From SHVO01 sp964576515 (lineage in GTDB: Bacteria > Pseudomonadota > Alphaproteobacteria > Rhodospirillales > Rhodospirillaceae): a stretch of DNA of 64,000 bases. Of this stretch, positions 57,336-64,000 are shown piece by piece (position 1 is the first letter of the stretch; each line of letters starts with the position of its first letter). The position numbers were made by a program, and so were the translations under genes. The notes beneath the pieces are model-generated. The model saw only the letters and a program-made list of their open reading frames with translations. It did not search any database and was not told the origin of the DNA. Location: NCBI GenBank assembly GCA_964576515.1, contig CAZNUW010000005.1, positions 62,001-126,000 on the forward strand. The letters run 5' to 3'.

Positions 57336-58694
57336 CTAGAGCGCGCTGAGCTCGCGCATGGCGCCGGCGAACTTCGCGGCGATCGCATCGCGGCGATAAT
57401 GACGCCCGCCGGTGACGACTTTCTTGCCCGCGACCCAGACGCAATCGACGAGCGATTCCCCGCCCGTGAAGATCCACGTATCGAGCAGATCGTCGCCCTT
57501 GCGGAAAGCGAGCGACGAGTTGTCGCGGCGCAACGTCAGAAGGTCCGCGGGCGCGCCAGCGGACAAGCCGCCAGGATTAGTCCCCACGGCAAGCGCGCCG
57601 CCGATGGCGGCGCTTTGATACAGCGCGCGGCCCGTCGAGCGGCCTTCCGCGGCCATGACGTTCCGGGCGCGATGGAAAAGGCGTTGTGAATACTCCAGCA
57701 GGCGCAACTCGTCGGTGATCCCGATAAGCACGTTGGAATCGGAGCCGATTCCATAACGCCCACCACGCGCGATGAAGGTCTTCGCATTGAAGACGCCGTC
57801 GCCGAGGTTCGCTTCCGTGATCGGACAAAGCCCCGCGGACGCACCGGATTTGGCCATACGCACGGTTTCCTGATCGGTCATATGGGTGGCATGGACAAGG
57901 CACCACCGCTCGTCGACGTCATTGTGATCGAGCAGCCAATCGACGGGCCGGCGGCCCGACCACGCCAGGCAATCGTCCACCTCCTTCGTCTGTTCGGCGA
58001 TGTGGATATGGATGGGCGCTTCGCCCGCCATGGCGGCAACATCGGTGAGTTCCTCGGGTGTCACGGCGCGCAAGGAATGAGGCGCCACGCCGACGATTCC
58101 GGTGCCCAGCGGTTTCAAGGCCGTCCGGCAGCCGTTCAACAGGCGTTCAAAACCATGCACATCGTTGATGAAACGACGTTGATCCTCGCGGGGCGCGGCG
58201 CCGCCGAAGCTGGCGTGCGCGTAAAACACCGGCAGGAGCGTCAGCCCGATGCCGGTGTCGGCGGCGGCCGCGGCGACATGGCTCGCCATCTCGGCCACAT
58301 TTCCATAAGGCTTGCCGTCGCGGTCGTGATGAAGATAGTGAAACTCGCCCACGCGGCAGAAGCCGGCCTCCAACATCTCGACATATAACTGGGCGGCGAC
58401 GGCTTCGACCTGCTCCGGCGAAATCTCAAGCGCGAACCGGTACATCAGGTCGCGCCAACTCCAGAAATTGTCCTCGTTGGGGCCCCGCAATTCGGTCAAA
58501 CCGGCCATCGCCCGCTGGAAAGCATGACTGTGCAGATTGGGCATCGCGGGCAGAAGCACCGCGTGCTGTTCGTCGCCCTCCCGGGACGGCGTGTTGGACG
58601 TCACGGACTGAATACGCCCACCTTCGATGACCACCCGCACGTCGGAATTCCATCCGAGAGGCGTGAGCGCTTGGGCTGCGTGAACAACGGTCAT
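57336..58694 (-). CDS. hutF: Formimidoylglutamate deiminase
   Basis: 452 residues of the amidohydrolase fold. Converts N-formimino-L-glutamate to N-formyl-L-glutamate and ammonia. Zinc ligands: HSHAFQRAMAG (HxH), THMT (His), and Asp in GIGSDSNVLI; substrate segment GVAPHSLRAVTPEEL and HIHIAEQTKEV. The C-terminal beta domain includes DLLTLRRDN. Divergent from hutI across a 117-base gap that contains a HutC-like operator. With hutG this gives the five-step pathway that makes formate. Confidence 0.95.
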   Translation of the reverse strand: MTVVHAAQALTPLGWNSDVRVVIEGGRIQSVTSNTPSREGDEQHAVLLPAMPNLHSHAFQRAMAGLTELRGPNEDNFWSWRDLMYRFALEISPEQVEAVAAQLYVEMLEAGFCRVGEFHYLHHDRDGKPYGNVAEMASHVAAAAADTGIGLTLLPVFYAHASFGGAAPREDQRRFINDVHGFERLLNGCRTALKPLGTGIVGVAPHSLRAVTPEELTDVAAMAGEAPIHIHIAEQTKEVDDCLAWSGRRPVDWLLDHNDVDERWCLVHATHMTDQETVRMAKSGASAGLCPITEANLGDGVFNAKTFIARGGRYGIGSDSNVLIGITDELRLLEYSQRLFHRARNVMAAEGRSTGRALYQSAAIGGALAVGTNPGGLSAGAPADLLTLRRDNSSLAFRKGDDLLDTWIFTGGESLVDCVWVAGKKVVTGGRHYRRDAIAAKFAGAMRELSAL

Positions 58695-58745
58695 CCGCCG
58701 GTCCTTTGAAAATACCTAAACACGCCGACCATGAGATGAGTCGGC

Positions 58746-58776
58746 TTGCTTTCGGTCTCATTATGTCTATACATTA
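58746..58776 (+). promoter_or_regulatory. hutIHGU promoter with HutC-like operator
   Basis: TTATGTCTATACATTA at 58761-58776 fits GTnTAnAC (GTCTATAC). A sigma70-like promoter TTGCTT (58746-58751), 16-base spacer, TATACAT (58768-58774) is overlapped by the operator at its -10, so bound repressor would block it. It lies between hutF (start 58694) and hutI (start 58812) and could act on both. Confidence 0.7.
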
Positions 58777-58811
58777 TCTTGGTCGAGGCCACTTGGAAAC
58801 CGGGATTTCAC

Positions 58812-60041
58812 ATGGCAGAGGGCATAAATTCACGCGCCGCGGATCGGTTGTTCCGTAACGCGCGCCTCGCAACGGTCGCCGCCGGTCAGCCGGGACTCGG
58901 CCTCGTGGAAAAAGGCGCGATCGCCGTGAAAAACGGGCGGATCGCCTATGCCGGTCCCGAAGCGGACCTGCCGACGGCCTTGCGCAACGGTGAAATCGTC
59001 GACTGCGAGGGCCGCTGGATCACCCCCGGGCTGATCGATTGCCACACTCACCTTATATATGCGGGCAATCGCGCCCACGAATTCGAGCTGCGGCTGCGCG
59101 GCGCCAGCTATGAAGAGATCGCCCGGGCCGGGGGTGGCATCGTGTCCACCGTCACCCATTCCCGCGCCGCCGATCAGGCGGAACTGGTGCGCCAGTCGCT
59201 GCCACGACTCGACGCGCTGATCGCCGAGGGCGCGACAACCGTTGAAGTGAAGTCGGGCTACGGCCTCGACCTTGAGAACGAACGCAAGGCGCTGCGCGCC
59301 GCCCGACAGTTGGGTGACGAACGGCCGGTGACCATCCGCACGACCTTCCTCGGCGCTCACGCGCTTCCCGCGGAAGCCAAGGGCGACAAGCGGGCGTATA
59401 TCGAAAAGATCGTCACGGAAATGCTGCCGGCCGTCGCGGCCGAGAATCTCGCCGACGCCGTCGACGCCTTCTGCGAAGGCATCGCGTTCTCGCCCGAGGA
59501 GGTCACGCGGGTCTTTGAAGCGGCGGCCGCCATGAACCTGCCGGTGAAATTGCACGCCGATCAGCTTTCCAACCTGCGCGGCGCGATGCTGGCGGCCAAG
59601 TTCAAAGCATTGTCGGCGGATCATCTGGAGCACACCGACGAAGCCGGTGTCGCGGCGATGGCCAAAGCGGGCACGGTCGCGGTCCTGTTGCCGGGCGCGT
59701 TCTATTTCATGCGTGACACCCGTCAACCGCCGATCGCCTTGTTCCGTCAATACGGCGTCCCCATGGCGGTTTCGACCGACTCGAACCCGGGCACGTCCCC
59801 GCTGACGTCGCTGCTGATGTCGATGAACCTCGCCGCGACCTTGTTCCGTTTATCGGTGGACGAGTGCGTTGCCGGCGTGACGCGCGAAGCGGCGCGCGCG
59901 CTGGGCATGAGCAACGAGATCGGCACACTCGAGGCCGGCAAGAGCGCCGACCTCGCCATCTGGAACATCGAGCGGCCCGCGGAACTGGTTTACCGCATGG
60001 GCTTCAACCCGTTGCATCAACGAATCTGGAGAGGCCAATGA
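58812..60041 (+). CDS. hutI: Imidazolonepropionase
   Basis: 409 residues from ATG 58812. Zn/Fe amidohydrolase: opens the ring of 4-imidazolone-5-propionate to give N-formimino-L-glutamate. Metal motif CHTHLIYAGNRAHEFELR, substrate segment EVKSGYGLDLENERK, ligand His in KLHADQLSN and SADHLEHTDE, and Asp in VSTDSNPGTSP. The frame extends upstream to 58746 but ATG 58812 is consistent with the family's start. Overlaps hutH by 4 bases (ATGA). Confidence 0.96.
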   Translation: MAEGINSRAADRLFRNARLATVAAGQPGLGLVEKGAIAVKNGRIAYAGPEADLPTALRNGEIVDCEGRWITPGLIDCHTHLIYAGNRAHEFELRLRGASYEEIARAGGGIVSTVTHSRAADQAELVRQSLPRLDALIAEGATTVEVKSGYGLDLENERKALRAARQLGDERPVTIRTTFLGAHALPAEAKGDKRAYIEKIVTEMLPAVAAENLADAVDAFCEGIAFSPEEVTRVFEAAAAMNLPVKLHADQLSNLRGAMLAAKFKALSADHLEHTDEAGVAAMAKAGTVAVLLPGAFYFMRDTRQPPIALFRQYGVPMAVSTDSNPGTSPLTSLLMSMNLAATLFRLSVDECVAGVTREAARALGMSNEIGTLEAGKSADLAIWNIERPAELVYRMGFNPLHQRIWRGQ

Positions 60042-61573
60042 CCGTCGTCGTTATGAAACCCGGCGCGGTCAGTCTCGCGGAATGGCGCGCGATCTACCGC
60101 GGCGCCGTCCCGACGCTGGATCCCGCCTGCAGGCCCGCCGTGGACGCGAGCGCGAAAGCGGTCGCGTCCATCATCGCCAAAGGCGCGCCGGTCTATGGGA
60201 TCAACACCGGCTTCGGCAAACTGGCCAGCGTGAAAATCGAGAACGCCGACCTCGAACAACTTCAACGCAACATCGTGCTCTCGCATGCCGCCGGCGTGGG
60301 CGAGCCCATGCCCGTGCATGTCGCGCGTTTGATGATGGCGCTGAAACTCGCGAGCCTCGGCGTCGGCGCGTCGGGCGTGCAGCCGCGCACGCTGGATATG
60401 CTCGAGGCGATGCTGAAGCACGGGATCACGCCCGTGATCCCCGCACAGGGATCCGTGGGCGCATCGGGCGATCTGGCGCCCTTGTCGCACATGACGTCGG
60501 TGATGATCGGCGTCGGCGAGGCGTTCACGCCGAAAGGCCGCATGGCCGCGGTGGACGCGCTTAAACTCGCCGGCCTCGCGCCGATCACGCTCGGCGCGAA
60601 GGAGGGGCTCGCGCTTCTCAACGGCACGCAGTTCTCGACGGCCTATGGTCTTGCCGGCCTGTTCGATGCGGAAGTCCTGTTCCAGGCCGCCGTCGTGACC
60701 GGCGCCCTGACCACGGACGGCGCGAAAGGATCGAACACGCCGTTCGACCCACGCATCCACGCCTTGCGCAAACACCAAGGGCAGATCGAAGCGGCGAATA
60801 CCTACCGCGCCCTGATGGAAGGCAGCGCCATTCGCGCCTCACACCTTGTGAACGACAGCCGTGTCCAGGATCCCTATTGCCTGCGGTGCCAGCCCCAAGT
60901 GATGGGCGCATGCCTCGATATGCTGCGCAACGCCGCGCGCTTTCTGGAAACCGAAGCCAACGGCGTTTCGGACAATCCTTTGATTTTCCCCGGCGAGAAC
61001 GAAGCGCTGTCGGGCGGGAACTTCCACGCCGAACCGGTCGCCTTCGCCGCCGATATGATCGCGATGGCGATTTGCGAGATCGGCTCGCTGGCCGAACGCC
61101 GCCTCGCGATGCTGATCGACCCAGCGCTGTCTTGCCTCCCGGCATTCCTGACGCCGAAACCGGGACTCAATTCCGGCTTTATGATCCCGCAAGTCACAGC
61201 CGCCGCACTGGTTTCGGAAAACAAGCAACGCGCCTTCCCTGCGAGCGTCGATTCCATCCCGACTTCGGCGAACCAGGAAGATCACGTCTCCATGGCCGCC
61301 CACGGGGCGCGCCGCCTGCTCGCGATGGCGGAGACCGCCTATGCCGTCATCGCCATCGAGCTCCTAGCGGCCGCGCAAGCCTGCGATTTTCTTGCGCCGC
61401 TGACGTCGAGCGCGCCTTTGGAAGCGGTGCGCAAGCGTCTGCGCGCCGACGTCCCGCGCCTTGAGGACGACCGCTATTTCCACCCCGACATCCAAAAGGC
61501 CCTTCATCTCGTGCGGTCCGGCGTCCTCGCGGACGCCGTGAAAGGGATCACGCTGCCGGAGGCCGTCGCATGA
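60038..61573 (+). CDS. hutH: Histidine ammonia-lyase
   Basis: 511 residues. Deaminates histidine to urocanate. The autocatalytic MIO prosthetic group forms from Ala-Ser-Gly in GSVGASGDLAPLSH. Conserved GINTGFGKLASVKI at the N-terminus, NGTQFSTAY, and active-site SGFMIPQVTAA, DSIPTSANQEDHVSM. Typical length for bacterial HAL. Translationally coupled to both hutI (start) and hutG (end) by 4-base ATGA overlaps. Confidence 0.97.
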   Translation: MTVVVMKPGAVSLAEWRAIYRGAVPTLDPACRPAVDASAKAVASIIAKGAPVYGINTGFGKLASVKIENADLEQLQRNIVLSHAAGVGEPMPVHVARLMMALKLASLGVGASGVQPRTLDMLEAMLKHGITPVIPAQGSVGASGDLAPLSHMTSVMIGVGEAFTPKGRMAAVDALKLAGLAPITLGAKEGLALLNGTQFSTAYGLAGLFDAEVLFQAAVVTGALTTDGAKGSNTPFDPRIHALRKHQGQIEAANTYRALMEGSAIRASHLVNDSRVQDPYCLRCQPQVMGACLDMLRNAARFLETEANGVSDNPLIFPGENEALSGGNFHAEPVAFAADMIAMAICEIGSLAERRLAMLIDPALSCLPAFLTPKPGLNSGFMIPQVTAAALVSENKQRAFPASVDSIPTSANQEDHVSMAAHGARRLLAMAETAYAVIAIELLAAAQACDFLAPLTSSAPLEAVRKRLRADVPRLEDDRYFHPDIQKALHLVRSGVLADAVKGITLPEAVA

Positions 61574-62397
61574 CGCCGCGCTGGCTGAGCCTCATTCAAG
61601 GTGACGCACCGCTGATTCTTTCGATGCCGCACACCGGCACCGACATCGCGCCGGTGGAAGAGAAACTCGTTTCGCCGTGGATCGGGCGCAAGGACGCCGA
61701 TTGGTGGATCGACAAACTCTACGATTTCGGCCGCGGCATGGGCGTCACCATCGTGCGCACAACCTTGTCGCGCACGGTCATCGACGTGAATCGCGATCCC
61801 AGCGGCGTGTCGTTGTATCCCGGACAGGCGACGACGGAACTTTGTCCGACGACAACCTTCGACGGCGAGCCTCTGTACAAGAACGGTCAAGCGCCGAGCG
61901 AGACCGAAATCGCCGACCGTCGCGCGCAATTCTACGATCCATATCACGTCGCCGTCGCGCGCGAGATCGCGCGTCTGCGCGCAAAACACCCGCGTGTCGT
62001 GCTGTACGATTGCCATTCCATCCGCTCGAACGTCCCGCGCCTGTTCGAGGGCGAACTGCCGAATTTCAACATCGGCACCAACAGCGGGAAATCGTGCGAC
62101 CCCGCGCTGGAAGCCGCCGTCGCCGCCGCCTGCGCGGGCACCGGCTACAGCCATGTCGTCAACGGGCGCTTCAAGGGCGGCTACATCACCCGCCACTACG
62201 GCCGCCCGTCGGACAACGTTCACGCCGTCCAAATGGAACTTGCCTGCCGCGGTTATGTGAAGGAGCCGCTGGGCGCCGTTACGGAAAGCCAATGGCCCGT
62301 TCCATACGAAGAGAACTACGCCGCGCCGATGCGCGCGGCGCTCGCGCAAGTGCTGGGCGCTTGCCTGGATTTCGCAACATCAAAACAAAGCCACTAG
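61570..62397 (+). CDS. hutG: N-formylglutamate deformylase
   Basis: 275 residues. Hydrolyses N-formyl-L-glutamate to glutamate and formate (the product of HutF). FGase-family motifs: LSMPHTGTDIAP near the N-terminus, TTLSRTVIDVNRDPSG, YDCHSIRSNVPRLF, FKGGYITRHYGRP and VHAVQMELACRGYV. The absence of a formiminoglutamase-type (ureohydrolase) sequence supports the HutF/HutG pathway. 4-base overlap with hutH; hutU starts 13 bases after its stop. Confidence 0.95.
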   Translation: MTPRWLSLIQGDAPLILSMPHTGTDIAPVEEKLVSPWIGRKDADWWIDKLYDFGRGMGVTIVRTTLSRTVIDVNRDPSGVSLYPGQATTELCPTTTFDGEPLYKNGQAPSETEIADRRAQFYDPYHVAVAREIARLRAKHPRVVLYDCHSIRSNVPRLFEGELPNFNIGTNSGKSCDPALEAAVAAACAGTGYSHVVNGRFKGGYITRHYGRPSDNVHAVQMELACRGYVKEPLGAVTESQWPVPYEENYAAPMRAALAQVLGACLDFATSKQSH

Positions 62398-62410
62398 AAG
62401 GGGACCACCC

Positions 62411-64000
62411 ATGAAGCGCCTCGACAACGCCCGCGTGATCCGCGCACCGCGCGGCACCGAACTGAACGCCAAGAGCTGGGCGACTGAAGCCCCGCTGCGC
62501 ATGTTGATGAACAACCTGGACCCGGATGTGGCCGAGAAGCCCGAGGAGCTGGTTGTGTACGGCGGCATCGGTCGCGCCGCGCGCGACTGGGACTCCTTCG
62601 ATCGCATCGTAGCGACGCTGAAACGCCTGGAGAAGGATGAGACCCTTCTCGTCCAGTCCGGCAAGCCCGTCGGCGTTTTCAAGACGCACCCGGACGCACC
62701 GCGCGTGCTGCTCGCGAACTCGAACCTGGTGCCGCGCTGGGCGACCTGGGAGCACTTCAACGAGCTCGATAAGAAGGGCTTGATGATGTACGGCCAGATG
62801 ACCGCGGGGTCTTGGATCTATATCGGTTCGCAAGGCATCGTGCAGGGCACGTATGAAACCTTTGTCGAGATGGGCCGCCAGCACTTCAACGGCGACCTCG
62901 CGGGCAAGTGGATCCTGACGGCGGGTCTCGGCGGCATGGGCGGCGCCCAGACGCTTGCCGCGACCATGGCCGGCGCGTCTTGCCTCGCCATCGAATGCCG
63001 CCCGACCTCCATCGAGTTCCGTCTGCGCACCGGTTACGTCGACGTGCAGGCCAAGGACCTCGACGACGCGCTCGCGATCATCGCCAAGGCCACAAAAGAG
63101 AAGAAGGCGCTGTCAGTCGCCCTTCTCGGCAACGCCGCAGAAATCCTGCCCGAGTTGGTCCGCCGCGGCGTGAAGCCGGACGCGGTCACGGATCAGACGT
63201 CCGCCCACGACCCCGTGAACGGCTACCTCCCCATCGGTTGGACGCTGGCGCAATGGGAAGAACGCCGCGCAAAGGATCCGGCGGGCGTCGCCAAAGCCGC
63301 CCGCGAGTCCATGGCTGTGCACGTGCGCGCGATGCTCGACTTCCACAAGCAGGGCATCCCCACGGTCGACTACGGCAACAACATCCGCCAGATGGCTTTC
63401 GAGGAAGGCGTGAAGGACGCCTTTGCCTTCCCAGGTTTTGTGCCGGCGTACATCCGTCCGCTGTTCTGCCGCGGCATCGGCCCGTTCCGTTGGGCGGCGC
63501 TGTCGGGCGATCCGGAAGATATCGCGAAGACCGACGCGAAGGTGAAAGAGCTGATCCCCCACGACAAACACCTGCACAACTGGCTCGACATGGCCGCCAA
63601 ACGCATCAAGTTCCAGGGCCTTCCGGCGCGCATTTGCTGGGTCGGTCTGGGCGAACGCCACCGCCTCGGCCTTGCCTTCAACGAGATGGTCGCCAAGGGC
63701 GAGCTGAAGGCGCCGATTGTGATCGGCCGTGACCATCTGGACTCGGGTTCGGTCTCGTCGCCGAACCGCGAAACCGAAGCCATGAAGGACGGTTCCGACG
63801 CCGTTTCCGATTGGCCGCTGCTCAACGCCCTGCTCAACACCGCCTCCGGCGCGACGTGGGTGTCGCTGCATCACGGCGGCGGCGTGGGCATGGGCTTCTC
63901 GCAGCATTCGGGCATGGTGATCTTGTGCGACGGCACCGAAGATGCCGCGCGCCGCGTCGGACGCGTTCTGTGGAACGATCCGGCGACCGGCGTCATGCGT
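62411..64000 (+). CDS. hutU: Urocanate hydratase, N-terminal part (truncated by window edge)
   Basis: 530 residues visible from ATG 62411 (AGGGGACC upstream) to the last base with no stop, so roughly the last 20-30 residues lie outside. Adds water to urocanate to give imidazolonepropionate, using tightly bound NAD+. Seen: NNLDPDVAEKPEELVVYGG, GQMTAGSWIYIGSQG, NAD-binding GLGGMGGAQTL, VTDQTSAHDPVNGY, YGNNIRQMA, LFCRGIGPFRWAALSGD with the conserved Cys, and RDHLDSGSVSSPNRETE. Last gene seen of the hutIHGU operon. Confidence 0.97.
   Translation, partial: MKRLDNARVIRAPRGTELNAKSWATEAPLRMLMNNLDPDVAEKPEELVVYGGIGRAARDWDSFDRIVATLKRLEKDETLLVQSGKPVGVFKTHPDAPRVLLANSNLVPRWATWEHFNELDKKGLMMYGQMTAGSWIYIGSQGIVQGTYETFVEMGRQHFNGDLAGKWILTAGLGGMGGAQTLAATMAGASCLAIECRPTSIEFRLRTGYVDVQAKDLDDALAIIAKATKEKKALSVALLGNAAEILPELVRRGVKPDAVTDQTSAHDPVNGYLPIGWTLAQWEERRAKDPAGVAKAARESMAVHVRAMLDFHKQGIPTVDYGNNIRQMAFEEGVKDAFAFPGFVPAYIRPLFCRGIGPFRWAALSGDPEDIAKTDAKVKELIPHDKHLHNWLDMAAKRIKFQGLPARICWVGLGERHRLGLAFNEMVAKGELKAPIVIGRDHLDSGSVSSPNRETEAMKDGSDAVSDWPLLNALLNTASGATWVSLHHGGGVGMGFSQHSGMVILCDGTEDAARRVGRVLWNDPATGVMR

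Overview
This GC-rich window reads as an ordinary chromosomal segment of an alphaproteobacterium. Supporting signs are a ferrochelatase with the cysteines of the [2Fe-2S] form, a DUF2794 protein, a purF-SDR gene pair, polyhydroxybutyrate (PHB) mobilisation genes, EcfG-type (general stress sigma factor) promoter motifs, an HWE-family histidine kinase and a HutC/HutF-type histidine pathway. I found no rRNA, tRNA, CRISPR array, insertion sequence, integrase or prophage. The species cannot be named from sequence alone.

Layout. 1-5.4 kb: the 3' end of purF, an SDR oxidoreductase, an AbiV-like abortive-infection gene behind an EcfG-type promoter, an alpha/beta hydrolase, an atypical receiver protein, a small ATPase and a lipoprotein/DUF2214 pair. 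5.5-12 kb: two tandem paralogous lipoprotein amidases, two cupins, HupE/UreJ, a DUF486 protein and an MBL-fold hydrolase. 12-16.5 kb: the TPR protein-bamB-der-HAD gene run on the minus strand. 16.8-25 kb: small envelope proteins, MOSC and methyltransferase genes, an ArsC-like reductase, a CHASE3 hybrid kinase with a divergent response regulator, and a glycosyltransferase next to a methyltransferase/PIG-L deacetylase fusion. 25.3-33.6 kb: hemH, an HWE kinase with an N-terminal receiver and, just upstream of it, a 1942-residue soluble hybrid kinase with nine near-identical 92-residue HAMP modules, a GAF domain and two or three receivers. An EcfG-type promoter motif precedes this pair. 33.7-46.3 kb: envelope and housekeeping genes, bdhA and phaZ (PHB use), an EcfG-preceded RcnB-like protein, cstA-ybdD, a YgiQ radical SAM protein, a cupin, a 3-hydroxyisobutyrate dehydrogenase-like enzyme and a VOC protein. 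46.5-49.3 kb: a two-gene molybdenum hydroxylase (IorA/IorB type).

49.3-64 kb is a histidine-utilisation island: the repressor hutC, a complete TRAP transporter (DctQ, DctM, DctP), a divergent creatininase-family exported protein, an NHL-type beta-propeller protein, a LysR regulator, hutF, and the operon hutI-hutH-hutG-hutU, where hutU runs off the window end. The enzymes give the route histidine to urocanate to imidazolonepropionate to formiminoglutamate to N-formylglutamate to glutamate plus formate. Copies of a 16-bp element (TTATGTCTA followed by a partial palindrome, fitting the GTnTAnAC operator of HutC-subfamily GntR regulators) lie before hutC, dctQM, dctP/creatininase and hutF/hutI. 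This ties the TRAP transporter, and possibly the creatininase homologue, to histidine or urocanate uptake.

The two most interesting systems are this HutC/TRAP regulon and the stress-promoter-linked poly-HAMP kinase plus HWE kinase module. Both rest on motifs read by eye and need database and experimental confirmation.
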